Source: Pseudomonadota bacterium (GTDB taxonomy: Bacteria > Pseudomonadota > Alphaproteobacteria > Rhizobiales > Beijerinckiaceae). From it: a stretch of DNA of 39,367 nucleotides. Below the pieces are notes generated by a model that had not been told where the DNA came from, did no database searches, and saw only the letters and a program-made list of their open reading frames with translations. This document shows positions 17,915 to 25,681 of the stretch, one piece after another. The stretch spans positions 1-39,367 of the forward strand of contig JAFAEL010000263.1 in the NCBI GenBank assembly GCA_023423995.1, given 5' to 3'. Every line of letters starts with the position of its first letter. Position 1 is the first letter of the stretch. The position numbers and the translations under genes are program-made.

Positions 17915-18481
17915 GTGAAGGTCATCGCCTCCTCCCTCCGGAAAGGCAATGTCGTCGAGGTCGACGGCAAGCTCTACGTCATCGTGACGGCGGAGAACAT
18001 CCACCCCGGCAAGGGCACGCCCGTCACCCAGCTCGACATGCGTCGCATTTCGGACGGCGTGAAGGTGTCGGAACGCTACCGTACCACGGAGCAGGTGGAG
18101 CGCGCCTTCGTGGAGGATCGCGAGCACACCTACCTCTACAACGACGCCGAAGGCTTCCACTTCATGAACCCGGAGACCTACGACCAGGTCGCGGTTCCGA
18201 AGGACATCATCGGCGATCAGGCGCCTTACCTCCAGGAGGGCATGGCCGTGATGCTCTCGACCCATAACGGCGTGCCGATCGCGATCGAGCTGCCGCAGCG
18301 CGTGACCCTCGAGATCGTCGAGACGGAGCCGACCGTGAAAGGGCAGACGGCCTCCTCGTCCTACAAGCCGGCCGTGCTGTCGAACGGCGTCCGCACGATG
18401 GTGCCGCCGCATGTCGCCACCGGCACCCGCGTCGTCATCATGACGACGGACGGCTCCTACGTGGAACGCGCCAAGGACTGA
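17915..18481 (+). CDS. efp: Elongation factor P
   Basis: A complete 188-residue three-domain EF-P starting with GTG at 17915 (AAGGA nine bases upstream). The modification loop is IHPGKGTPV, with Lys33 as the residue that EpmA beta-lysylates. The second and third OB-like domains are intact ([20 protein letters not shown], then [19 protein letters not shown]). EF-P relieves ribosome stalling at polyproline stretches. Being next to epmA and epmB, the factor is almost certainly of the beta-lysyl type rather than the rhamnosyl or bare type. Proline-rich proteins encoded nearby, such as the one at 19975, would be natural clients. Confidence 0.97.
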   Translation: MKVIASSLRKGNVVEVDGKLYVIVTAENIHPGKGTPVTQLDMRRISDGVKVSERYRTTEQVERAFVEDREHTYLYNDAEGFHFMNPETYDQVAVPKDIIGDQAPYLQEGMAVMLSTHNGVPIAIELPQRVTLEIVETEPTVKGQTASSSYKPAVLSNGVRTMVPPHVATGTRVVIMTTDGSYVERAKD

Positions 18482-18502
18482 GCGCAAAAGGGGCGCGTCT
18501 GC

Positions 18503-19675
18503 GTGAGGCTCATCAACCCGCTCGTCGCGGCCGTCGCCCCGCCGCCGATCCCGGAGGCCCGGGCATGGGCCTCGCGGTATGACGGCCGGCACGGGCCGCT
18601 CATCGACCTGACGCAGGCAGTCCCGGGCTACGCCCCGCATCCGGACCTGGTGCGGAAGCTGGCCGAGGCGGCCGCGCGCCCGGAGAGCTTCGGCTACGGC
18701 GACATCACGGGCGACCTCGCGCTGCGCGAGGCCTATGCGGCCGACATCAACGCTCTCTATGCCGGTGATGTCGGCACCGCCGAGGCCGCGATCACGACCG
18801 GTGCCAATATGGGCTCCTTCGCGGCGACCATGCTGCTGGCCAAGGCCGGCGAGGCCGTGATGCTGCCGGTGCCCTGGTACTTCAACCACCAGATGAACGC
18901 CGCGATGCTCGGCGTGGAGGTCGTGCCGCTCCCCTGCAGCGCGGAGAGCGGCTTCGTGCCGGATCCCGACCAGGCCGAGCGCCTTCTCACGGACAGGGTC
19001 AAGGCGATCCTGCTCGTCACGCCGAACAACCCGACCGGTGCCGTCTACCCGCCCGGCACGATCGCCCGCTTCGCGGATCTGTGCCGCCGGCGCGGCATCG
19101 CGCTCGTCCTGGACGAGACCTATCGTGACTTCCGGCCCGCGGATCTCGCCCGACCGCACGAGCTCTTCCGCGATCCATCCTGGCGCGACTACCTGATCCA
19201 GCTTTATTCGTTTTCGAAGAGCTACTGCGTTCCCGGCTATCGGCTCGGCGCGATCGCGGCATCCGGCCCGGTGCTGGCCGAGCTGACCAAGATCCTCGAT
19301 TGCGTTCAGATCTGCGCGGCGCGGGCGGGCCAGGCCGGGCTCGCCTGGGCGATCCCGGCCCTTTCGAGCTGGCGCGAGGAGAACCGCGCCCTGATGAACC
19401 GCCGGGGCGAGGCCGCGGCGGCAGTCTTCGCCCGGCTTCCGGGATGGGAGATGGCGAGCCGCGGCGCCTATTTCGCCTATATCCGCCACCCTCATCCCGG
19501 ACACGCGGCGATGCAGGTGGCCGAGGCGCTCGCGGTCGAACGTGGGATCGTCACGCTCCCCGGCTCGGCCTTCGGCCCGGACCAGGAGGACTATCTGCGG
19601 GTCGCGTTCGCCAATGTCGAAGCGGAGCGGATCGCGGAGGTGGCAAGCCGCCTGCAGGAGCCGCTCGACTTCTAG
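18503..19675 (+). CDS. PLP-dependent aminotransferase, class I/II
   Basis: A 390-residue fold-type I aminotransferase with GTG at 18503, only 21 bases after efp, so probably on the same transcript. TTGANMGSFAATML is the cofactor-phosphate loop. VTPNNPTGAVYPP and LVLDETYRDF give the conserved Asn and Asp204. The Schiff-base lysine is Lys239 in LYSFSKSYCVPGYRLG. The C-terminal FGPDQEDYLRVAFANVE is the substrate-carboxylate region. The GYGDITGDLALREAYA motif resembles aspartate/aromatic-type enzymes. The amino donor and acceptor are not known. Its link to efp may be only positional. Confidence 0.9.
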   Translation: MRLINPLVAAVAPPPIPEARAWASRYDGRHGPLIDLTQAVPGYAPHPDLVRKLAEAAARPESFGYGDITGDLALREAYAADINALYAGDVGTAEAAITTGANMGSFAATMLLAKAGEAVMLPVPWYFNHQMNAAMLGVEVVPLPCSAESGFVPDPDQAERLLTDRVKAILLVTPNNPTGAVYPPGTIARFADLCRRRGIALVLDETYRDFRPADLARPHELFRDPSWRDYLIQLYSFSKSYCVPGYRLGAIAASGPVLAELTKILDCVQICAARAGQAGLAWAIPALSSWREENRALMNRRGEAAAAVFARLPGWEMASRGAYFAYIRHPHPGHAAMQVAEALAVERGIVTLPGSAFGPDQEDYLRVAFANVEAERIAEVASRLQEPLDF

Positions 19676-19974
19676 GTCGCTGGCGGAGCGAGTCGACTGG
19701 CGCGTTGCGGAAGAAGGTGCGTCGCCTGCGAACCTCCGTAACTTGGCCGGAAGCCGAGTTCGAGACCACCGCTCAGTTGAATTCTGCTGAAATCAGAGAA
19801 CGTCTGGTCGTAATCGGACGCAAAAAGCCGTTCATCTGGCGCAGCTGCAGCGATTTCAACATTGTAATCCTCAGGACCGGAACCGCCTCTCCCGGGATTT
19901 GTTTCGCCTTCGACTCGAACATCCTGCGCGCGCCCGAGCCGCAGGCCAGCAATCAGTCGGGAGAGGACGGGGAA
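19676..19974. other. Intergenic region upstream of the BA14K gene
   Basis: About 300 bases without a supportable gene. The central part (19780-19920) is visibly more AT-rich than its neighbours and probably holds the promoter for the gene at 19975. I could not choose a -35/-10 pair with confidence. GAGAGGACGGGG just before 19975 is the ribosome site. Confidence 0.5.
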
Positions 19975-20598
19975 ATGCGTGTTGGTTTCACCGCCGCCTG
20001 CATCGCGGGGACTTTGATCTCCTCCGCGGCGCCCGGTTCGGCTACCGCCTCACCCGCCAACAACACGGTCGGGGCGATCATGGATGGCGGCGCCATCGTC
20101 GATCATATGCAGGGACCCGGGGGAGGGCCTCCGGGCGGCGGCTTCAGGGGAGGCGGGCCTCCCGGCGGAGGCGGATTCCGCGGCGGGCCTCCTGGTGGCG
20201 GGCCGCGGTTCGGCGGCCCCGGGCCTCGCGGTCCTGGGTTCGGACCCGGCCCTCGCGGTCCGGGCTTCGGTCCGGGACCACGCGGGCCCCGGTTCGGCCG
20301 CCCAGGCAGGCCACCACCTCCCTTCTACGGCCGGCCGTATTACGGCTATGGCTGGGGAGGCTGGGGGGGCTGGGGTGGCTACCCGTATTATTACGGCGAC
20401 GGCGCTCTCCTCGGCGCCGGTATTGCCGGGTTGGCGGCCGGCGCGCTCATCGGCAGCGCAGCGGCGGCGCATCCGCCAGGCACTCGCGTCGTCGTCAACC
20501 CGGAATGGGTGGCGTATTGCTCGCGCAAGTACAGGACGTTCGATCCGGCCACCGGAACCTATGTGGGCCGCGACGGCCGCCGGCACACCTGCCGGTAG
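19975..20598 (+). CDS. Secreted Gly/Pro-rich BA14K-type protein
   Basis: A 207-residue protein with a signal peptide (MRVGFTAACIAGTLISSAA, cleaved near ATASPA). Residues about 45-125 are a low-complexity Gly/Pro/Arg region. It contains three near-identical nine-residue units GPGPRGPGF and a Tyr/Trp-rich stretch (YGYGWGGWGGWGGYPYYYG). A hydrophobic glycine-zipper-like segment follows (GAGIAGLAAGALIGSAAAA). The C-terminus, VAYCSRKYRTFDPATGTYVG plus RDGRRHTC, is the BA14K domain known from rhizobial and Brucella surface proteins. It is probably surface- or periplasm-located. BA14K proteins have been described as lectin-like and immunoreactive, but no function is shown here. Confidence 0.85.
   Translation: MRVGFTAACIAGTLISSAAPGSATASPANNTVGAIMDGGAIVDHMQGPGGGPPGGGFRGGGPPGGGGFRGGPPGGGPRFGGPGPRGPGFGPGPRGPGFGPGPRGPRFGRPGRPPPPFYGRPYYGYGWGGWGGWGGYPYYYGDGALLGAGIAGLAAGALIGSAAAAHPPGTRVVVNPEWVAYCSRKYRTFDPATGTYVGRDGRRHTCR
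20215..20295 (+). repeat. 27-base tandem repeat (three units) in the BA14K gene
   Basis: Three consecutive in-frame 27-base units encode GPGPRGPGF, GPGPRGPGF and GPGPRGPRF. Third-base differences between units show they are not freshly duplicated. Confidence 0.75.
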
Positions 20599-20622
20599 AG
20601 GCCGGGGGGCCAAGCCGGCGCG

Positions 20623-20970
20623 TCACCCAGCGTGGGCGGCGCGGGAATCCTCGGGCGCCTCCTCCCGTTCGGCGAGGCCGTAATCCCGCATGACGGCGGC
20701 GACGCGGAGCCGGTAATCGGCGAAGACGCCGCCCCGTCCGGCCGACTGCGCGGCGCGGTGCTCCGCCGTCATGCGCCAGGCGGCGACGGCCACCTCGTCC
20801 CGGAAGAAGGAGAGGGACAGGATCTTGTCCGGGTTCGTGAGGCTCTGGAACCGCTCGACCGAGACGAACCCGTCGATCTCCTCGAGCCGCGGGCGGATCC
20901 GCGCCGCGATCTCGAGATAGCTCTCGCGCCTGCCCTCGGCCGGCTCGACCTCGAAGATGACGGCGATCAT
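20623..20970 (-). CDS. Antibiotic biosynthesis monooxygenase (ABM) domain protein
   Basis: A 115-residue dimeric alpha/beta-barrel protein. [40 protein letters not shown] and [15 protein letters not shown] are characteristic of the ABM fold. These small enzymes oxygenate or degrade aromatic or quinol-like compounds, sometimes haem, without a bound cofactor. Its start codon overlaps the stop of the upstream NIPSNAP gene by four bases (ATGA), so the two are translationally coupled. It converges on the BA14K gene. The C-terminal tail ([15 protein letters not shown]) is disordered. Confidence 0.88.
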   Translation of the reverse strand: MIAVIFEVEPAEGRRESYLEIAARIRPRLEEIDGFVSVERFQSLTNPDKILSLSFFRDEVAVAAWRMTAEHRAAQSAGRGGVFADYRLRVAAVMRDYGLAEREEAPEDSRAAHAG

Positions 20971-21296
20971 GGCGACGACCTCGCGTGGTGGGGCGTTGAG
21001 ACGAGCCGCAGGAACATGCGGTCCTCCTTGAGGATGAATCGCTCGCGCTTGGCGAAAGCGTAGTTCTCCCGCCCGATCGGATCATCCCGCAGCCGCGCCC
21101 GGTAGGCCTCGTAATCGGCCAGATTCTTCACGTGGTACACGCCGTAGGCGGTCGTGGCCGAGCCCTCATGCGGCGCGAAGTAGCCGACGAGGTCCGCGCC
21201 GCAGCGCGGGATCGCCTGGCCCCATCCCCGCGCATATTCGGCGAAGGCGTCGGTGCGGAACGGATCGATCTCGTAGCGGATGAAGCAAGTGATCAT
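20967..21296 (-). CDS. NIPSNAP-family protein
   Basis: A 109-residue dimeric alpha/beta-barrel protein of the NIPSNAP group. The hallmarks are [38 protein letters not shown] and [16 protein letters not shown]. The function of bacterial NIPSNAP proteins is largely unknown. They share a fold with ABM enzymes, and a coupled pair may form a heteromer. It is the first gene of a two-gene operon and is divergent from the ArsR-like regulator at 21414, which probably represses it. Confidence 0.9.
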   Translation of the reverse strand: MITCFIRYEIDPFRTDAFAEYARGWGQAIPRCGADLVGYFAPHEGSATTAYGVYHVKNLADYEAYRARLRDDPIGRENYAFAKRERFILKEDRMFLRLVSTPHHARSSP

Positions 21297-21413
21297 CGAA
21301 AGCCTCCCTGATCGCCGGCGAGGGTAGGGCGGGAGGCGGCGGCATTGCTTCGGCCGCGGCCGAAGCGTTCCGGCGCGCCCGGTGCTAGACAGGGGCGTCT
21401 CGGAGGGCTCGGC

Positions 21414-22094
21414 ATGAAGGACGGTCCGGTAATCGCCTCAATCGCGGCGCTGCTCGGCGACCCGGCCCGTGCGAACATGCTGACTGCCCTGATGGACGGC
21501 AGGGCGCTGACCGTCAGCGAACTCGCCGAGGCGGCGGGCGTGGCCCTTCCGACCGCGAGCGGCCACCTCGCCAAGCTCGACGCCGCCGGCCTCCTCGCCG
21601 CCGAGAAGCAGGGCCGGCATCGCTACTACCGGCTGTCCGGCCACGACGTGGCGGAGATCCTGGAGGCGCTCATGAGCCTTGCGCAGCGGACCGGGGCCGT
21701 GCGCGTCCGGACGGGACCGCGTGATGCCGCCCTCCGCGAGGCGCGGGTCTGCTACGACCATCTCGCCGGTTCGGCCGGCGTCGCCATGCTCGACGCCCTC
21801 ACGTCACGCGACCTCATCCGCAGCGAGGCCGGCGATCTCGCCCTCACGCCGGCCGGGGAGAGCTTCGTCCGCGAATTCGGGATCGACCTGAACGAGATCG
21901 CGGGCACGCGCCGGCCCCTCTGCAAGGCCTGCCTCGACTGGTCGGTCCGCCGCTCCCACCTCGCCGGCGCGCTCGGCGCGGCCCTGCTCCGCCGCTTCGC
22001 CGAGCTCGGCTGGGCGAAGCGCGTCGAAGGCTCGCGCGTGATCGCCTTCTCGCCGCGCGGCCGAAAGGCCTTCGCCGAGACCTTCGGCGCCTAG
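21414..22094 (+). CDS. ArsR-type winged-helix regulator with C-terminal extension
   Basis: A 226-residue regulator; plain ArsR proteins are nearer 100-120 residues. The N-terminal winged helix ([53 protein letters not shown]) is standard ArsR. The extra C-terminal half has GRRxxR-like repeats, and [17 protein letters not shown] plus [14 protein letters not shown] suggest a second domain. The CYDHLAG...CKACLDWS pattern is shared by a known group of long ArsR-like regulators with conserved cysteines. No classic metal-binding CxC is seen in the N-domain. Start ATG 21414 follows CGGAGGG. It is divergent from the NIPSNAP-ABM operon. Confidence 0.88.
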   Translation: MKDGPVIASIAALLGDPARANMLTALMDGRALTVSELAEAAGVALPTASGHLAKLDAAGLLAAEKQGRHRYYRLSGHDVAEILEALMSLAQRTGAVRVRTGPRDAALREARVCYDHLAGSAGVAMLDALTSRDLIRSEAGDLALTPAGESFVREFGIDLNEIAGTRRPLCKACLDWSVRRSHLAGALGAALLRRFAELGWAKRVEGSRVIAFSPRGRKAFAETFGA

Positions 22095-22293
22095 GCCAAG
22101 GGGCAGCACGGCATCGGGTCGATCCGGCCGATCGTTTTGCGGCCCGCAACTGCTTGCCTGCGCCAGCCGGAGGCGTAGCCTAACCTCGCGCCTGTGACGG
22201 GGACGTCGCGGCGCCACCCGGCAACCACTCGGCGAAAGGAGCCCCATCGAGCGCCCACGCACAGTCCACATCGAGAGCATGAGGAGTTCAACG

Positions 22294-23550
22294 ATGGCTA
22301 CCTTGTCACGAACTCGGCTCCTGTCGATCGCCGCGGCCGCCCTTGTCAGCGCAGCGGCGACAACGTCGGCCTCCGCCGACATTGTGATGGACTGGAACTC
22401 GGCTGCCGACGTGATCGGCACCGAAAAGCAGCTGGGGCCGGCGCCGCACGGCCGAAACCTCGCCATCCTCCACACGGCCATGTTCGAGGCCGTGAATGCC
22501 GTGCAGGGACGATACGCCCCCTACAGGCTATCCCTCGGGACGCACCCCGACGCCTCCAAGGAGGCGGCCGCCGCCAAGGCGGGCCATGACGTCCTCGTCG
22601 CGCTTTTCCCCGACAAGCGGGCGAGCCTCGACGAAGCGCTGGCCCAGATGCTTGCCGGGATGGACGAAGGGGCGATGAAGGAGAAGGGCCTCGAGCTCGG
22701 CAGACGCGCGGCCGAGGGCATGCTGGCGGATCGCGCCAATGACGGAGCAGACGCGAAGGAGAGCTATCGCCCGCACGCGGCGCCCGGAGCCTACGTGCCG
22801 ACCGCGATCCCGCTCTACTCGACCGTCGGGGCGATCAGGCCGTGGGTGATGGCGTCCGGATCGCAGTTTCGACCGGCACCGCCTCCGGCGCTGACCTCCG
22901 AGACCTGGACCCGCGACTACAACGAAATCCGCGAAGTCGGATCCCGCAACAGCACGGTCCGGACCCCGGAGCAGACGAGTATCGGCCGGTTCTGGCTGCT
23001 GACTGGTGCTCGCACATACAACCCCATCCTCCGGCAGGTCGCGATGAAGCAGGATATGGACCTCCTGGATTGCGCGCGCCTCTACGCGCTCGCGGCGATG
23101 GCCGCCAACGATGGCCACATTGCCGTTTTCGATGCCAAGTACGCATACGGCTTCTGGCGGCCGATCACGGCCATTCGCATCGGGGAGTTCGCAGGAAACC
23201 CTGCGACGCCGAGAGACCCCGAATGGCTGCCGCTGGCCGATACGCCGATGCACCCGGAATATCCGTGCGCCCATTGCATCACATCCTCCGCGGTCGCGAC
23301 GGTGCTGAAGGAGTTGGTCGGAGACGAGGTGGGAGAGATCGCGCTGACCAGCGCGACGGCGCCGGGCGTGACCCGGAAGTGGTCCCGCATCAGCGACTAC
23401 GCGGATGAGGTCAGGCACGCCCGGATCTATGCCGGCTTCCACTATCGCTTCTCGGGCGAGGTAGGGGCGGAGATGGGCCGGAAGATCGGCGAGCTGACGG
23501 TGCGGACACAGCTCCCGCGGCGTGCCCCCGCCGTGGAGGCATCGCGCTGA
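22294..23550 (+). CDS. Vanadium-dependent haloperoxidase / PAP2-family exported protein
   Basis: A 418-residue protein with a signal peptide (ATLSRTRLLSIAAAALVSAA, ending ASADIV). The vanadate/phosphate-binding site is spread as in the family: KYAYGFWRP (K-x6-RP), PEYPCAHCITSSA, then RIYAGFHYRFS (R-x5-H). It may be a periplasmic haloperoxidase or a related phosphatase. In the middle motif the usual P-S-G-H is P-C-A-H, so the oxyanion-binding Ser is Cys. Start 22294 is preferred because GAGGAG lies seven bases before it. An ATG at 22279 is also in frame. It stands alone and is followed by a strong hairpin. Confidence 0.85.
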   Translation: MATLSRTRLLSIAAAALVSAAATTSASADIVMDWNSAADVIGTEKQLGPAPHGRNLAILHTAMFEAVNAVQGRYAPYRLSLGTHPDASKEAAAAKAGHDVLVALFPDKRASLDEALAQMLAGMDEGAMKEKGLELGRRAAEGMLADRANDGADAKESYRPHAAPGAYVPTAIPLYSTVGAIRPWVMASGSQFRPAPPPALTSETWTRDYNEIREVGSRNSTVRTPEQTSIGRFWLLTGARTYNPILRQVAMKQDMDLLDCARLYALAAMAANDGHIAVFDAKYAYGFWRPITAIRIGEFAGNPATPRDPEWLPLADTPMHPEYPCAHCITSSAVATVLKELVGDEVGEIALTSATAPGVTRKWSRISDYADEVRHARIYAGFHYRFSGEVGAEMGRKIGELTVRTQLPRRAPAVEASR

Positions 23551-23584
23551 GCGCGCGCAGGGCCGAAAGCGTGAAGGTCGCGAG

Positions 23585-23618
23585 CCGGGACGGAGGCATT
23601 TCCCCGCCTCCGTCCCGG
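23585..23618 (+). terminator. Strong hairpin after the haloperoxidase gene
   Basis: A perfect 13-bp stem (CCGGGACGGAGGC / GCCTCCGTCCCGG) with an 8-base loop begins 34 bases after the stop codon. No T-run follows, which is common in GC-rich genomes. It is the best terminator-like structure in this half of the window. Confidence 0.6.
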
Positions 23619-23736
23619 TGCGCCGCTGCCCGGCCCTGCGAAGCCGTGTCCCTGTCCGTCCGAAAGCTGCCTGGAGGATCTGGCAGGCAGCTAGCGGGCG
23701 CTTCGGACGGGGGTGTTCCTCGCCGCCTCCGGGGAG

Positions 23737-24450
23737 CTAGGCGCCGAAAGCGCCGTCGATCGTGTGCATCGCGCCCGTCACGAAGCCGGCTTCCGGCCCC
23801 GACAGCCACGCCACCATCCCGGCGACCTCCTCGGGCCGGCCGTGGCGCTTGATGGCCATGAAGCTGTGCATCAGGTCCTTCATCGGCCCGTTCTCCGGGT
23901 TCGCATCCGTGTCGATCGGCCCGGGCTGCACGACGTTGACCGTGATGCCGCGCGGCCCGAAATCGCGCGCCAGCCCGCGCGCCATTCCCTGCAGGGCGGA
24001 CTTGCTCAGGGCGTAGGATGCCATCCCGGCAACCGGCATGCGGTCGCCGTTGACCGAGCCGATCACGATGATCCTTCCCCCCTCCGGCATCCGCCGCGCC
24101 GCCTCGACGGAGGCGTGGTAGGGCGTGTGGACGTTGATCCGGAACAGCCGGTCGATCGCGTCCGGATCCTGGTCCAGCGGGTCCCCGAACACGCCGATCC
24201 CGGAATTCACCACCAGCACGTCCAGCGGCCCGCTCTCGCGCACTCGCGCAATCACCGCATCGCGGTCGGCACTGTCGGTCAGGACAGCCTTGCTGCCGGT
24301 CTCGGCGGCCAGGCGCATCGCGGCGTCGCGCGACCCTGCATAGGTGAAGGTGACGGCAGCACCCTCCGCCGCGAAGCGCCGCACGATCGCGGCTCCGATT
24401 CCTCGGCTGCCGCCGAGCACCAACACCGACTTGTCCTGAAACGCAGCCAC
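23737..24450 (-). CDS. bdcA: SDR protein BdcA-like (c-di-GMP-binding biofilm-dispersal type)
   Basis: A 237-residue short-chain dehydrogenase/reductase starting at GTG 24450, with AAGGAGG six bases upstream. It has VLVLGGSRGIGAAIV (cofactor loop), LVVNSGIGVFGDPL, and GSVNGDRMPVAGMASYALSK with the Ser/Tyr/Lys catalytic set. The C-terminus is FVTGAMHTIDGAFGA. Length, the MPVAGMASYALSKSALQGMA segment and the tail match E. coli BdcA closely as I recall it. BdcA has been reported to bind cyclic di-GMP and promote biofilm dispersal. The divergent neighbour is its regulator BdcR, which supports the assignment. A general SDR oxidoreductase role remains possible. Confidence 0.85.
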   Translation of the reverse strand: MAAFQDKSVLVLGGSRGIGAAIVRRFAAEGAAVTFTYAGSRDAAMRLAAETGSKAVLTDSADRDAVIARVRESGPLDVLVVNSGIGVFGDPLDQDPDAIDRLFRINVHTPYHASVEAARRMPEGGRIIVIGSVNGDRMPVAGMASYALSKSALQGMARGLARDFGPRGITVNVVQPGPIDTDANPENGPMKDLMHSFMAIKRHGRPEEVAGMVAWLSGPEAGFVTGAMHTIDGAFGA

Positions 24451-24460
24451 TCGGGCCTCC

Positions 24461-24489
24461 TTGAGATAAAACGTAATAAGCGCTACATA
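24461..24489 (+). promoter_or_regulatory. Predicted sigma-70-type promoter of bdcR
   Basis: TTGAGA (24461-24466) and TACATA (24484-24489) are separated by exactly 17 bases. The -10 element overlaps operator site 1 at its downstream edge. Confidence 0.5.
24473..24486. promoter_or_regulatory. BdcR operator candidate, site 1
   Basis: GTAATAAGCGCTAC shares 10 of 14 positions (GTAAT....GCTAC) with site 2. It has a GTA-N8-TAC dyad. It lies between the -35 and -10 of bdcR and overlaps the shared -10 region used by bdcA. Confidence 0.6.
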
Positions 24490-24513
24490 AATCCTCGTGG
24501 TTTTGCCGGTCAA
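24484..24513 (-). promoter_or_regulatory. Predicted promoter of bdcA
   Basis: On the minus strand, TTGACC (24513-24508) and TATGTA (24489-24484) are 18 bases apart. The -10 occupies the same six bases as the bdcR -10 on the other strand. Confidence 0.45.
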
Positions 24514-24521
24514 GGCATTTT

Positions 24522-24535
24522 GTAATGCAGGCTAC
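24522..24535. promoter_or_regulatory. BdcR operator candidate, site 2
   Basis: GTAATGCAGGCTAC lies inside a perfect TTTTGTA-N8-TACAAAA dyad (24519-24539). It spans the bdcR start codon at 24525, so a bound repressor could block bdcR itself. Confidence 0.6.
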
Positions 24536-25118
24536 AAAAAAATCCCGCCCTCGTGGCCGCCCTCGGCGCTTCGATCCCGCCGAAGCGGTGGCCACCGCCC
24601 AGCACCTCTTCCACGCCCGGGGCTACGACGCCGTCAGCGTCGCGGACCTGACGGAGGCGCTCGGCATCAACCCGCCGAGCTTCTATGCCGCGTTCGGCAA
24701 CAAGGCCGGGCTCTACGCCCGCATTCTCGACCGCTATTCAGGCGAGGATGCCATTCCGTTCGCGGAGCTGTTGCGGCCTGACCGCCCCGTGGGGGAGTGT
24801 CTTGCAGCCATGCTGGAGGAGGCCGCCCGTCGCTATGCCGCCGATCCGACGGCCCGCGGCTGTCTGGTGCTGGAGGGGACGCGCTGCAGCGACCAGGAGG
24901 CCCGCGAGATGGCGCGCGCCCTCAACCTCGCCGCGGAGGACATGGTCCGCCGCTACATCGCGGAGCGCCACCCGGAGGAGGCCGGGCGGGTGACGGATTT
25001 CGTCAGCACGACCATGTCGGGCCTCTCGGCCAAGGCCCGCCACGGGCACAGCCTGGACCAGCTCCTCGCCACCGCCCGCCTCGCCGGCGCCGCCATCGCC
25101 CACGTCCTGCCGGGCTGA
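24525..25118 (+). CDS. bdcR: TetR-family regulator BdcR-like
   Basis: A 197-residue TetR-type regulator. The N-terminal HTH (GRPRRFDPAEAVATAQHLFH, then SVADLTEALGINPPSFYAAF) is complete. The ligand-binding domain has DRPVGECLAAMLEEAARRYA, GCLVLEGTRCSDQEAREMA and FVSTTMSGLSAKARHGHSLD. These segments match E. coli BdcR (YjgJ) as I recall it, including the DRPVGECL and MSGLSAKAR motifs. It is divergent from bdcA with 74 bases between the start codons. It probably represses bdcA and its own gene through the two sites described. A weak AAGG lies 11 bases upstream of the ATG. Confidence 0.87.
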   Translation: MQATKKSRPRGRPRRFDPAEAVATAQHLFHARGYDAVSVADLTEALGINPPSFYAAFGNKAGLYARILDRYSGEDAIPFAELLRPDRPVGECLAAMLEEAARRYAADPTARGCLVLEGTRCSDQEAREMARALNLAAEDMVRRYIAERHPEEAGRVTDFVSTTMSGLSAKARHGHSLDQLLATARLAGAAIAHVLPG

Positions 25119-25190
25119 CGACCGCCAAGGCGTTTTGGGGGGGAGGCGGTATCCCGACTCAGAAGCCGGAAGCGCCGCTCCACGGTCGAT

Positions 25191-25583
25191 TTAAGCCGCG
25201 TCCTGCCTGATGGCGCCGGCGATCCCTGAATCGAACCGCTTTTGCGCGTCGCGCAAGTCGCCCTGATGGGCGAGAGCCCAATCGTAGAGGGACAGCAACG
25301 GGCCTTGTAACGTCCGGCCCAGGGGCGTGATCGAATAGACGACTGCGATCGGCGAGGCGGTCGTGACGCGGCGATCGATCAGCCCGTTCCTCTCCAGCCG
25401 CCTCAATGTCTCGGTTAGCGCCTTCTGCGTGATCCCGTCGAGGCGCCGCTTCAGAGCGTTGAAGCGCTTCGGCTCCTCGCACAGGAACGTCAACACCAGG
25501 ATCGACCACTTGTGGGCGACCTGCTCGAGCACCGGACGGACCACCGGGATGGTCTCGATCACCTGGTCTTCCGTGTAGGGCAT
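25191..25583 (-). CDS. HxlR-family transcriptional regulator
   Basis: A 130-residue MarR-like winged-helix protein of the HxlR group. The typical VLEQVAHKWSILVLTFLCEE helix leads into RFNALKRRLDGITQKALTET and LRRLERNGLIDRRV. The wing is VVYSITPLGRTLQ. The usual N-terminal cysteine of redox-sensing HxlR members (as in YodB or HypR) is missing. One cysteine (LCEE) lies in the HTH region. It is divergent from the SDR gene at 25682, its likely target, with two short dyads between them. Confidence 0.92.
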   Translation of the reverse strand: MPYTEDQVIETIPVVRPVLEQVAHKWSILVLTFLCEEPKRFNALKRRLDGITQKALTETLRRLERNGLIDRRVTTASPIAVVYSITPLGRTLQGPLLSLYDWALAHQGDLRDAQKRFDSGIAGAIRQDAA

Positions 25584-25607
25584 GCGGTCTCGTCCGATAA
25601 ACCTGGT

Positions 25608-25617
25608 CTACTTGTAG
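25608..25617. promoter_or_regulatory. Dyad upstream of HxlR gene
   Basis: CTAC-TT-GTAG is a perfect 4-bp dyad in the divergent HxlR/SDR region. It is a possible half of an HxlR operator together with 25635-25649. Confidence 0.3.
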
Positions 25618-25634
25618 TGCGTAATTGACACCTA

Positions 25635-25649
25635 GTATAGGCTGTATAC
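25635..25649. promoter_or_regulatory. HxlR operator candidate
   Basis: GTATA-GGCTG... reads as GTATA-N5-TATAC, a perfect 5-bp inverted repeat between the HxlR and SDR genes. A TTGACA sits just upstream at 25625-25630 and could be the SDR -35. Confidence 0.4.
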
Positions 25650-25681
25650 CTCACCGCGACGAACACCTCGCGGAGCTTGTC

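Noticed and set aside
17861..19504. A 547-codon minus-strand open frame
   Set aside because: Antisense to efp and the aminotransferase; no domain.
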